Part shown: in pieces, positions 1-5,806 of the stretch
Position numbering within the stretch: the stretch's first letter is position 1
How the letters are laid out: every line of letters starts with the position of its first letter
Assembly (NCBI GenBank): GCA_938014945.1
Contig: CALLQH010000222.1
Location: forward strand, 1-7,380
DNA length: 7,380 nt
Direction: 5' to 3'
Origin: an uncultured bacterium
GTDB lineage: Bacteria > Pseudomonadota > Alphaproteobacteria > SP197
Translations under genes and position numbers: made by a program
Notes under the pieces: model-generated
Database searches by the model: none
Told to the model about the DNA's origin: nothing
Seen by the model: the letters and a program-made list of their open reading frames with translations, nothing else

Positions 1-22
1 CATGCGGGGCGCGTTCACCATG

Positions 23-38
23 CCGGCGTGCGTGCCGG
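23..38 (-). terminator. Hairpin downstream of the first dismutase gene (possible terminator)
   Basis: CCGGC (23-27) and GCCGG (34-38) form a 5-bp GC stem with a 6-nt loop, 13 nt past the stop at 52-54. No T-run follows on the minus strand before the window edge. In such GC-rich DNA short stems arise easily. Confidence 0.25.
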
Positions 39-51
39 TATCAGGTCGGGA

Positions 52-723
52 TCAGGAAGCCTTCTGCTGCTTGGCGAACGCCTCCTGGGCGTCGTCATAG
101 GCGCGCGCGGCGGTCTGATTGCCTTCGCCCTGGTTGGCGAAGTTCTCGGCCGCGAAGTCCCAGTTCACCAGCTTGTCGAAGAACGCCTCGACATACTTCG
201 GCCGCGCGTTGCGGTGATCGATGTAATAGGCGTGCTCCCAGACATCGAGCGTCAGCAGCGGATGCTGGCCGTGAACGAGGGGCGTGTCGGCATTGCCGGT
301 GTTGGTCACCTTCAGCTTGCCGGCCTCGATCACCAGCCAGGCCCAGCCAGATCCGAACTGGCCGGTGGCCGCCTCGGTGAAGGCCTTCACGAAATCGTCG
401 TAGGAGCCGAAATCGGCCTCGATCTGACGGCCGAGCGCGCCATCGGGCTTGCCGCCGCCATCGGGCGAGAAGCACTTCCACTGGAAGCTGTGATTCCAGT
501 GCTGGGCAGCGTTGTTGAAGAGGCCCTGCTTGCCCTCCTTGGCGGCGTGATGGATCACACGCTCCAGCTCCCAGTCGGCCATCGGGGTATCCTTGACGGC
601 GTCGTTGAGCTTGGTGACGTAGGTCGCGTGATGCTTGCCGTGATGATACTCGAAGGTCTCCTTCGACATGTGCGGCTCAAGGGCATCCTTGGCGAAAGGC
701 AGATCGGGCAGTTTGAAGGTCAT
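52..723 (-). CDS. sodB: Superoxide dismutase, Fe-type (first paralogue)
   Basis: The 223-residue protein dismutates superoxide to hydrogen peroxide and oxygen. It has no signal peptide, so it should act in the cytoplasm. The length and order match the Fe/Mn dismutase family: an alpha-helical N-terminal domain (about 1-90) and an alpha/beta C-terminal domain (about 95-215). The four metal ligands are His27, His78, Asp160 and His164 (in DVWEHAYY). The gateway His31 and Tyr35 are present. Gln74 in AAQHWNH sits at the position used by iron enzymes, whereas manganese enzymes carry Gly there and take the Gln from elsewhere. However, NADTPL at 144-149 has Asp where E. coli SodB has Gly, so dual metal use is not excluded. 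The ATG at 723 follows GAGGAG with a 7-nt spacer. A second dismutase lies 108 bp upstream on the same strand. The family call is very safe; the metal is less so. Confidence 0.96.
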   Translation of the reverse strand: MTFKLPDLPFAKDALEPHMSKETFEYHHGKHHATYVTKLNDAVKDTPMADWELERVIHHAAKEGKQGLFNNAAQHWNHSFQWKCFSPDGGGKPDGALGRQIEADFGSYDDFVKAFTEAATGQFGSGWAWLVIEAGKLKVTNTGNADTPLVHGQHPLLTLDVWEHAYYIDHRNARPKYVEAFFDKLVNWDFAAENFANQGEGNQTAARAYDDAQEAFAKQQKAS

Positions 724-750
724 GATGTCGCTCCTCGTATTTCGGGATGT

Positions 751-766
751 AGCGGCTTTGGCCGCT
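751..766 (-). repeat. Hairpin in the leader of the first dismutase gene
   Basis: AGCGGC (751-756) and GCCGCT (761-766) pair perfectly around a 4-nt loop. The structure lies 28 nt before the ATG at 723, close enough to affect mRNA stability or initiation. Whether it is functional is inference. Confidence 0.4.
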
Positions 767-797
767 CTTTGGACGTTTAACGAACGGCGCCTTGTAG

Positions 798-822
798 CGT
801 TGCCGGTGCGCGCTCGGCAACG
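798..822 (-). terminator. Hairpin after the second dismutase gene (possible terminator)
   Basis: CGTTGCCG (798-805) and CGGCAACG (815-822) form a perfect 8-bp stem with a 9-nt loop, starting 9 nt after the stop codon at 832-834. No T-run follows on the minus strand, so it is either a weak intrinsic terminator or a 3'-end stabilising stem. Confidence 0.45.
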
Positions 823-831
823 ATGCAGGCG

Positions 832-1515
832 TCAGGCCGGGTTCTGCTCGCCCAGGCCGCTTTCGGCAAAGGCCTCGCGCACCTCGCGGTAGCGGTTGGC
901 CTTCCAGTTGCCCTCTCCGGCGTCCTCGAAGTTCGCGGCTGCGAACTCCCAGTTCACCAGTTGCTGCAGATAGGTGTCGACGAACGCGCCGCGGTCGTTC
1001 TGATGATCGAGGTAATAGGCGTGTTCCCAAACATCGAGCGTCAGCAGCGGCTGCAGGCCGTGGGCAACCGGCGTATCGGCGTTCGAGGTGGTGACGATGC
1101 GCAGGTGTCCTGCATCGATCACCAGCCAGGCCCAGCCGGCACCGAACTGGCCGAGCGCGGCCTCCTTGAACTGCTTGTTGAAGGTCTCGACGTCGCCGAA
1201 ATCGCGCTCCAGCGCCAGGGCCAGCTCGCCGATCGGCGCTCCGCCGCCGCGCGGGGCAAGGCTGAGCCAGAAGAAGGCATGGTTCCAGGCCTGGGCGGCA
1301 TTGTTGAAGATGCCCTTGAGGTCATCGTTGCCGCAGGTCTCCTGCACCACTTCGCGCAACTCGCGGTCAGCGAAATCCGTGCCTTCGACCAGGCCGTTCA
1401 GCTTGTCGATGTAGCCCTGATGATGCTTGCCGTGGTGCAGCGCCAGCGTGCGGCGCGACATGTGCGGTTCGAGTTCGTCCAGAGCATAGGGAAGCTCCGG
1501 GAGTTGAAACGCCAT
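832..1515 (-). CDS. sodB: Superoxide dismutase, Fe-type (second paralogue)
   Basis: This 227-residue Fe/Mn-family dismutase is a paralogue of the next gene downstream and aligns with it almost end to end. Metal ligands are His27, His79, Asp161 and His165; His31 and Tyr35 of the substrate gateway are kept. Gln75 in AAQAWNH is the iron-type outer-sphere glutamine, and NADTPV (145-150) again has the Asp seen in the sister protein. No export signal is visible. I chose the ATG at 1515 because GGGGG lies 5 nt upstream of it; a TTG at 1527 would add only MGET and would swallow that purine tract. The C-terminus (ESGLGEQNPA) and the loop at 58-66 differ most from the sister protein. A hairpin follows the stop codon, so the two dismutase genes may be transcribed partly independently. 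Both copies look catalytically intact. Confidence 0.95.
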   Translation of the reverse strand: MAFQLPELPYALDELEPHMSRRTLALHHGKHHQGYIDKLNGLVEGTDFADRELREVVQETCGNDDLKGIFNNAAQAWNHAFFWLSLAPRGGGAPIGELALALERDFGDVETFNKQFKEAALGQFGAGWAWLVIDAGHLRIVTTSNADTPVAHGLQPLLTLDVWEHAYYLDHQNDRGAFVDTYLQQLVNWEFAAANFEDAGEGNWKANRYREVREAFAESGLGEQNPA

Positions 1516-1659
1516 GGTTTCCCCCAATTGCCGTTTTTGATTGCGATGTGTCCTCGTCCATTTGGGACCAGGACCGGGGGTTACAACCCGCAGACGCGCG
1601 ACATTTCGGCGACAACGTCGCCTTCAGTCCATCGCGTGACGGTTACAGCCGGACGGGCG
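1516..1659 (-). promoter_or_regulatory. Intergenic region upstream of the second dismutase gene
   Basis: These 144 bp separate the PLDc_N-type gene from the dismutase pair and probably hold the dismutase promoter. Visible elements are the GGGGG ribosome site (1521-1525), the hairpin at 1608-1622, and the heptamer GGTTACA twice on the plus strand (1579-1585 and 1641-1647). A TTGTAA stretch on the minus strand could be a -35, but no good -10 lies at the right distance. Confidence 0.4.
1608..1622 (-). terminator. Hairpin after the PLDc_N-type gene (possible terminator)
   Basis: GGCGAC (1608-1613) and GTCGCC (1617-1622) pair perfectly around a 3-nt loop, 37 nt beyond the stop codon at 1660-1662. 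There is no T-run after it, so termination would have to be Rho-aided or inefficient. It would separate the amidohydrolase transcript from the dismutase genes. Confidence 0.35.
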
Positions 1660-1848
1660 TCAGGCCCGCGACGGCCCGCGCGGTCCGAAGATCAGCCAGC
1701 AGATGAAGCCGATCACCTGGAAGATCAGGATGAACAGGATCCAGAGCACCTTGCCGCCGGTCGAGGCATTGCTCTGCACGACGTTGACGATGGCCCAGAT
1801 ATCCAGCGCCAGGATGATCAGGCCGATGATGCCGCCGGTATATTCCAT
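1660..1848 (-). CDS. Small two-helix membrane protein, PLDc_N type
   Basis: This 62-residue protein is nearly all membrane. Helix 1 spans about residues 5-24 and helix 2 about 33-54, joined by a short polar loop QSNASTGG. The pattern K-x-LW in front of helix 2, then W-x-x-FGPRGPSRA at the end, resembles the PLDc_N (phospholipase D nuclease N-terminal) domain family, which often occurs as free-standing proteins without any phospholipase domain. No enzymatic residues are present, and the function of the stand-alone forms is not established. The ATG at 1848 follows GGGGGAAG with a 4-nt spacer. The gene begins 20 bp after the amidohydrolase stop codon on the same strand, so it is probably cotranscribed with it. 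A longer frame reading through from position 2277 is an overlap shadow of the amidohydrolase gene. Confidence 0.8.
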   Translation of the reverse strand: MEYTGGIIGLIILALDIWAIVNVVQSNASTGGKVLWILFILIFQVIGFICWLIFGPRGPSRA

Positions 1849-1868
1849 GGTTCTTCCCCCTGAGGACG

Positions 1869-3308
1869 TCAGTGTCGGCGCGTGCGAAAGGTGAGCGGCG
1901 CCACCTGCAGCGCATGGCGCTTGAGGCGGTCGCGCTGCGGCACCTTTTCGAGCGCGCGCGCCTGGACCTCGGAGAGATGGTGCGCCACCTCGCCCATGTC
2001 CATGGTCGTCAAACGCCCGTTGTCGACCGCACGTTCCCCGTCGACCCAGACATCGCGCACGGCGCGGTCCGCGGCGGTGTAGATCAGGCTGCGGATGGGA
2101 TCGTAGACCGGCATCATGCTGGCCTCGTCGAGCGCGATGGTGACGACGTCGGCCTTGGCGCCCGGCGCCAGGCGGCCGATGTCGTTGCGCATCAGCGCCT
2201 TGGCGCCGCCCACGGTGGCCGCGTTGAAGATGTCGGCGGTGGTGACGGCATGCATGTTCTGCGCCGCGACGCGGCACATGATCGCCGCCGTGCGCATCTC
2301 CTCCAGCATGTTGTGCGGGTGTGTGTCGGTGCCGATCGTCATGTTGATGCCGGCCTCCAGGTACTTGCCGAAGTGCTCCAGCGTGATGCCGTAGCGGCTG
2401 AACGGCGTCGGGCAGTGGGCGACCGAGGTGCCGTGGTCGGCGATCAGGCCGATGTCGGCCCGCGTCGACCAGTGCAGCCAGGAATGGTGATCAAGGAAAA
2501 GGCCATGGCCCAGGGTGACGTCCGGGCCCAGCATCCGCTCCTTGGCGAGCAGCTGCACCTGGCTGACGCCGTGGCGGCGCGTGATCTCCAGGAACTCCAT
2601 CATGGCTTCGCCGGCGTGCAGCTGGAACGGCAGGCCGCGCTCGCGCGCCATGGCCAGGCTGTCGCCGATCAGCGAAAGCGAACAGGTGTCGATCGCCATG
2701 GGCGCGACCACGGCGGCCAGACGCCCGCTGTTGTGGCCCATGGCGGCGTCGATCACGCCGACGGCCTCCTCCATGTCGGCGCGGCCGTCGTCGTCCTTCC
2801 AGTCGTACTTCAGCTCGTGGCCGTTGTCGGTGCGCCAGGAGGCCGACTGATAGAGCGGCGCCAGGAAGGCGCGCAGGCCCGAGGCCGCGGCGGCATCGAC
2901 CCAGTTGGGAAACGGGAAGCACATGTCGACATAGGTCGTGACGCCCGAGAGCAGCATCTCGCCATAGGCGTAACGCGCCGCCCAGACCTTGTCCTCGGGC
3001 GCGGGCGTGAACAGGTTCCAGCCGTCGTAGAGGGCCGAGAGGTAAAGCTGGGGATTGCCCAGTTCCTCGCGCACGCTCTTGAAGGCGGGCATGGTCGAGG
3101 GATGGGTGTGCATGTTGATGAGGCCGGGCATGACCATGCGCGAACGGCCCGACAGCTCGATATCGGCCGTGCCCTCGAACTGGCCGCCGACATGGATGAT
3201 GCGGTCGTCGTCGAAGGCAACATCGGCGCCCTGCAGATAGACGTGACAATCCTCGTCCTCGTCCCAGGCGATCACCCAGTCGGCGTTGCGGATCAGCGTG
3301 ATGGTCAT
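1869..3308 (-). CDS. Metal-dependent amidohydrolase (chlorohydrolase/deaminase superfamily)
   Basis: This 479-residue cytosolic enzyme should hydrolyse a C-N or similar bond with one bound divalent metal. It has the usual layout: an N-terminal beta-sandwich strand set (1-60), a TIM barrel (about 61-385) and a returning C-terminal sandwich (about 380-432, GRLAPGAKADVV). Visible metal ligands are His67 and His69 (NMHTHP), His231 (HAGE) and Asp328 (GTDTHPHN); Glu234 is the likely general base/acid and His268 (GHGL) a further active-site residue. This set matches the AtzA/TrzN, MtaD and 8-oxoguanine deaminase group (COG0402). It departs from the usual deaminase signatures: HCPTPFSRYG (298-307) replaces HCPxSNxxLxSG, and TDTHPHNM replaces TDGxxSNN. 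The substrate cannot be assigned. The ATG at 3308 follows GGAAAGGGA with a 4-nt spacer; an upstream ATG at 3377 has no visible ribosome site. A PLDc_N-type gene follows by 20 bp. Confidence 0.88.
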   Translation of the reverse strand: MTITLIRNADWVIAWDEDEDCHVYLQGADVAFDDDRIIHVGGQFEGTADIELSGRSRMVMPGLINMHTHPSTMPAFKSVREELGNPQLYLSALYDGWNLFTPAPEDKVWAARYAYGEMLLSGVTTYVDMCFPFPNWVDAAAASGLRAFLAPLYQSASWRTDNGHELKYDWKDDDGRADMEEAVGVIDAAMGHNSGRLAAVVAPMAIDTCSLSLIGDSLAMARERGLPFQLHAGEAMMEFLEITRRHGVSQVQLLAKERMLGPDVTLGHGLFLDHHSWLHWSTRADIGLIADHGTSVAHCPTPFSRYGITLEHFGKYLEAGINMTIGTDTHPHNMLEEMRTAAIMCRVAAQNMHAVTTADIFNAATVGGAKALMRNDIGRLAPGAKADVVTIALDEASMMPVYDPIRSLIYTAADRAVRDVWVDGERAVDNGRLTTMDMGEVAHHLSEVQARALEKVPQRDRLKRHALQVAPLTFRTRRH

Positions 3309-3497
3309 GGCGTCCCTTTCCGGCTTTGACGCAGCTTGGCACCGCCATGGCGCCCGCCGCAATGTGATCGCGGTCATTTCCGGAGCGACGGCCGGCGCAA
3401 AGCGGTTTTCTCCGGCAGCGCGCGGCGGCTAACATGTCCCGTGGCCGGCCCTCTGGAGGCACCGGACCACACGACCGGCAACGAAGGGAGTCACGCC
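3309..3497. promoter_or_regulatory. Divergent intergenic region between amidohydrolase and secreted-protein genes
   Basis: These 189 bp separate two divergent genes, so promoters for both must lie here or overlap the gene starts. Ribosome sites are clear at both ends: GGAAAGGGA (3313-3321, minus strand) and AAGGGAG (3484-3490, plus strand). A weak plus-strand -10-like hexamer TAACAT lies at 3430-3435 with no good -35 partner. TGTGA-N6-TCATT (3363-3378) resembles a degenerate CRP/FNR-family half-palindrome, and GGCCGGCC (3443-3450) is a perfect 8-bp palindrome. None of these three sites is strong enough to be called alone. No tRNA, small RNA or coding sequence is evident. Confidence 0.5.
3484..3490 (+). 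promoter_or_regulatory. Ribosome binding site of the secreted-protein gene
   Basis: AAGGGAG sits 7 nt before the ATG at 3498. It decides the start: the open frame continues upstream to an ATG at 3336, but that start lacks a purine tract and would bury the signal peptide 54 residues inside the protein. Confidence 0.75.
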
Positions 3498-4106
3498 ATG
3501 ATCCGCCGCCTGTTTGTCACGCTTGCCTGCGCCGCGGCGCTTCTGGCTGCCATGGCCCCCGGCTCGGGTGCCCGCGCCGGCATGCAGGATTTCACCGTGG
3601 TCAACCAGGGCGACAATGCAGTCTGGTATATCTACGTCTCGCCCAACTATTCCGACAGCTGGTTGGAAGACGCCCTGGGCGAGGACGTGCTGATGCCGGG
3701 CATGCAGGTGCCGGTCTATCTCAACGGCTACGGCAACCATTGCTACTTCGACATCAAGATCGAGGACAACAGCGGCTACGCCGAGGAGTACTACGACGTC
3801 GATCTGTGCAGCGTGCGCACGGTCTACTTCCCCTCCGATACGACGGGAGGAGGCACGGAAGTCACCGTGGTCAACAACGGCTCCACGGCGGTCTGGTACA
3901 TCTATGTCTCGCCCAACTATTCCGACAGCTGGGAAGAGGACGTTCTGGGCGAAGACGTACTGATGCCGGGCATGCAGATTCCCGTCTATCTCAACGGCTA
4001 CGACGGTCACTGCTTCTTCGACGTGATGGTCCAGGACGCCAACGGCTACGCCCTGGAATACTATGACGTGAACGCCTGCGACGCGGAGTACGTCTACTTC
4101 CCCTGA
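3498..4106 (+). CDS. Secreted protein with two tandem YVSPxxSDxW modules
   Basis: The 202-residue precursor begins with a typical signal peptide: MIRR, a hydrophobic core (5-20) and a probable cleavage site after ARA (27), so the mature protein is likely periplasmic or extracellular. The mature part is two copies of one 81-residue module, residues 32-112 and 122-202, exactly 90 residues apart and identical at 58 of 81 positions. The linker is SDTTGGGTE. Each module reads TVVN, then VWYIYVSPNYSDSW, LGEDVLMPGMQ, a YLNGY-x-x-HC segment, an EYYDV segment and a final VYFP. Each has two cysteines (82/104 and 172/194), which could pair within the module. The composition is acidic and rich in Tyr and Asn. 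The pattern resembles small alphaproteobacterial secreted proteins with a VVNxTG...LYVSPS...W..D.LG...L..G...C..D...DLC plan. Those usually carry one module, and to my knowledge have no assigned function. No catalytic residues are recognisable. Confidence 0.88.
   Translation: MIRRLFVTLACAAALLAAMAPGSGARAGMQDFTVVNQGDNAVWYIYVSPNYSDSWLEDALGEDVLMPGMQVPVYLNGYGNHCYFDIKIEDNSGYAEEYYDVDLCSVRTVYFPSDTTGGGTEVTVVNNGSTAVWYIYVSPNYSDSWEEDVLGEDVLMPGMQIPVYLNGYDGHCFFDVMVQDANGYALEYYDVNACDAEYVYFP
3591..4103 (+). repeat. Tandem 270-bp-spaced coding duplication
   Basis: Two in-frame copies of the secreted module are coded by 3591-3833 and 3861-4103. DNA similarity is strongest in the first half; for example the stretches beginning at 3621 and 3891 differ at only two silent positions over about 42 bp. 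Most differences in this core are silent third-position changes, while the last 30 residues of the module have diverged at the protein level. This suggests an internal duplication with the front half held by selection. Confidence 0.85.
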
Positions 4107-4615
4107 GGCCGCGGCGGGAGCGTCATCTCCATCAGGGCGACGCTCTTGGCTCCGCCTTCGGTTTCCTGGCGGCCGACGATGCGGAAGCCGAAGCGTTCAT
4201 GGAAGGCGAGCGAAGCCGGGTTGGCCGGCCGCTCGTTGACCTCGCAGGCGAGCAGCCCGGTGCGCCCGCTGGCATGGTCGCGCAGGGCGCCATAGAGCGC
4301 CTTGCCAAGCCCGGCGCCCCGGCAGGACTCATCGACGACAATCCGGTCGACGTAGAGAAAATCCCCGTTTCGGGCGCGGTGACGGTCATCGAACCAGCGG
4401 TAGTTCGGGCTGGCATAGGACGCACCGGGGCCGAAGGCGATGAGGCCGCCGGCCGGGCGGCCCTCATGCTCCACCGCCGCGGTCCACGCCGCCTCGCCGA
4501 GCAGGGCGGCAAGTGCGGCCTCGTCGAGCGCGTTGACGTGGGGCACCGCGGCGTTGTTGAGCGGCAGGAACCAGGGTGCATCCGCCGCCGTCAGCGCCCG
4601 CACGGCAGGGTTCAC
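4094..4615 (-). CDS. GNAT-family N-acetyltransferase
   Basis: This 173-residue cytosolic protein should transfer an acetyl group from acetyl-CoA to an amine. It shows the GNAT fold signatures: a beta4 strand YVDRIVVDE (88-96), then the pyrophosphate-binding motif A, Arg99-Gly-Ala-Gly102-Leu-Gly104, followed by helix GKALYGALRDHA. Motif B follows as CEVNERPANPASLAFHERFGF (124-144), with Asn132 and Phe138/His139 in the usual places. The N-terminal FLPLNNAAVPHVNAL segment resembles the COG3818 group of predicted acetyltransferases; the substrate is unknown. The start is the GTG at 4615, which overlaps the TGA of the preceding hydrolase (GTGA), implying translational coupling; the ribosome site is weak. 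A longer frame to 5650 exists only because the hydrolase gene is open in this register. The last 13 bp overlap the 3' end of the convergent secreted-protein gene. Confidence 0.9.
   Translation of the reverse strand: MNPAVRALTAADAPWFLPLNNAAVPHVNALDEAALAALLGEAAWTAAVEHEGRPAGGLIAFGPGASYASPNYRWFDDRHRARNGDFLYVDRIVVDESCRGAGLGKALYGALRDHASGRTGLLACEVNERPANPASLAFHERFGFRIVGRQETEGGAKSVALMEMTLPPRPQGK
4118..4145. terminator. Hairpin just past the secreted-protein stop (possible terminator)
   Basis: GAGCGTC (4118-4124) and GACGCTC (4139-4145) form a perfect 7-bp stem with a 14-nt loop. The plus-strand stop codon ends at 4106, so the hairpin begins 12 nt later. Only TT follows and there is no T-run, and the sequence is coding for the GNAT C-terminus on the other strand, so chance is a real alternative. 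Confidence 0.25.
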
Positions 4616-5805
4616 GGCGCCAGCGCCTTGCCGATCGCCTGGAAGCAGCGCGCGGTGTCGCGGTCGACCGCCTCGTCGGTCGGCAGCGGCTGGCTGGCGA
4701 ACTTGGCGATGACGAGGCTCGCGGCGGGATCGATCCAGAGGTACTGGCCGAAGACGCCGATGCCCGTGTAGGCGCCGTGGTCGTCGCCCATCACCCACCA
4801 CTTGTTGCGGTAGCTGCCCTTGGGGTTGCCCGCCGCCGATTCGCCGGCCTTCCAGGCCTTCCGGTCGCCGTTGAAGCGGCTGTCGGCGACCCAGGACACC
4901 GGCACCACCTGGCGGCCGTTGGCCTGGCCGTTTTCCAGCATCATCTGGCCGACACGGGCAAGGTCGCGCAGGGTGAGGCAGACGCCGCCTGCCGCACGCG
5001 CCGCGCCAAAGCGGTCGACCGCGACATAACCGTCGAACTCCGCGCCCAGCTTCTGCCACAGCTCCCGGCTCACCAGTTCGGCATAGGAGACACCCGAGGC
5101 GCGCTCCAGCACCCAGCCCAGCATGTCCGTGCAGGGCGAGACATAGTGGAAGGCCGCGCCGTGTTTGCCCTTCTTCTTCAGGGTGCAAAGCCAGCTCCGC
5201 AGGTCGCCGTCCTTGTTCTTGGCGCTGGGCGGCTTCCAGCCGGAGACCTCGCGGTAATCGGTGATCGGTCCGGCAGCCGCCAGGTAGTCCTCGGTGAAAT
5301 CGGTAGCCACCGTCATGTCCAGCAGGTGCTGCAGCGTACAGTCTGCAAAGGTCGAACCCTTCACTTCCGGGATCAGGTGGCTGATGCCCTCCGCGGGATC
5401 GAGCTTGCCCTGCTCGACCAGGATGCCGACGACCAGCGCCGTGATCGACTTGGAGACCGACATCAGGATGTGCGGGCGATGGGCCGCGAGATCGTTGCGG
5501 TACTGCTCGGCGATGATGCAGCCGTGGTGGATCGCCATGAAACCGTCGGTCTGCGTGTCGTCGAGAAACTGCGCGACCGTGCGTTTCTTGTCCGCGTGGT
5601 TCTTGAAGGTGATCTGCGAGAGGTCCTCGGCGGCGCGCGGCAGCTCCCACACCGGCCCGGTGCCGCGCCAGATCGGCGCACTGGGGATCAGCTCGCTGAC
5701 ATGCTGGAAGGCCCAGCGGTTGAACGGCGGCGTGCGCCAGTTCTCCAGCGTCACCATCTTGTCGCCCACGGCGGGGAAGGTCTTCATCAGATCGTGTTCA
5801 GGCAT
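4612..5805 (-). CDS. Serine hydrolase, beta-lactamase/NylB-like (third in array)
   Basis: This 397-residue protein has the class C beta-lactamase/penicillin-binding fold used by esterases, DD-peptidases and 6-aminohexanoate-dimer hydrolases (COG1680). The nucleophile motif is Ser116-Val-Ser-Lys119 in HILMSVSKS; Tyr221-Val-Ser223 in FHYVSP is the second motif. The third motif, usually KTG or HxG, is replaced by GVFGQYLWIDP (350-360). An N-terminal block (FQHVSELIPSAPIWRGTGPVWELPR, 33-57) is shared with its neighbour. There is no signal peptide, which argues against a cell-wall or antibiotic role and for cytoplasmic hydrolysis of an ester or amide. The ATG at 5805 is preceded by GGAGA (5 nt spacer) and lies 1 nt after the previous gene's stop; its TGA overlaps the GNAT start. 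Fold and nucleophile are secure; the substrate is not. Confidence 0.9.
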   Translation of the reverse strand: MPEHDLMKTFPAVGDKMVTLENWRTPPFNRWAFQHVSELIPSAPIWRGTGPVWELPRAAEDLSQITFKNHADKKRTVAQFLDDTQTDGFMAIHHGCIIAEQYRNDLAAHRPHILMSVSKSITALVVGILVEQGKLDPAEGISHLIPEVKGSTFADCTLQHLLDMTVATDFTEDYLAAAGPITDYREVSGWKPPSAKNKDGDLRSWLCTLKKKGKHGAAFHYVSPCTDMLGWVLERASGVSYAELVSRELWQKLGAEFDGYVAVDRFGAARAAGGVCLTLRDLARVGQMMLENGQANGRQVVPVSWVADSRFNGDRKAWKAGESAAGNPKGSYRNKWWVMGDDHGAYTGIGVFGQYLWIDPAASLVIAKFASQPLPTDEAVDRDTARCFQAIGKALAP

Positions 5806-5806
5806 G

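Larger units (their letters stand above)
724..831 (-). promoter_or_regulatory. Intergenic region between the two dismutase genes
   Basis: These 108 bp contain two perfect inverted repeats (798-822 and 751-766) and the GAGGAG ribosome site (731-736) of the downstream dismutase. The first hairpin comes directly after the upstream stop and the second lies in the leader of the downstream gene. No convincing -35/-10 pair stands out. It could hold a terminator plus a second promoter, or be an internal processing region of one transcript. Confidence 0.45.

Noticed and set aside
28..1863. Plus-strand open frames at 28-780 and 823-1863 opposite the dismutases
   Set aside because: Both are antisense shadows of dismutase genes. 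They look alike only because the dismutases are paralogues, so their mutual similarity is not evidence of coding.
1660..2277. A 205-residue version of the PLDc_N-type protein
   Set aside because: The first 143 residues are an arginine-rich shadow of the amidohydrolase; the ATG at 1848 has a strong ribosome site.
1872..3329. A 485-codon plus-strand open frame opposite the amidohydrolase
   Set aside because: It is the antisense shadow of a clear enzyme gene in GC-rich DNA; its translation is low-complexity in R, V, G, D and H with no recognisable domain.
3309..3377. An upstream start for the amidohydrolase at 3377
   Set aside because: No ribosome site, and the extra 23 residues do not fit the family N-terminus, which begins with the first beta strand at MTITLIRNADWVI.
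3336..3497. An upstream start for the secreted protein at 3336
   Set aside because: It would place 54 residues before the signal peptide and lacks a ribosome site.
4094..5650. A 518-residue reading that fuses a long N-terminal part to the GNAT
   Set aside because: The N-terminal part is an out-of-frame translation of the hydrolase; the GNAT fold and GTGA junction place the start at 4615.
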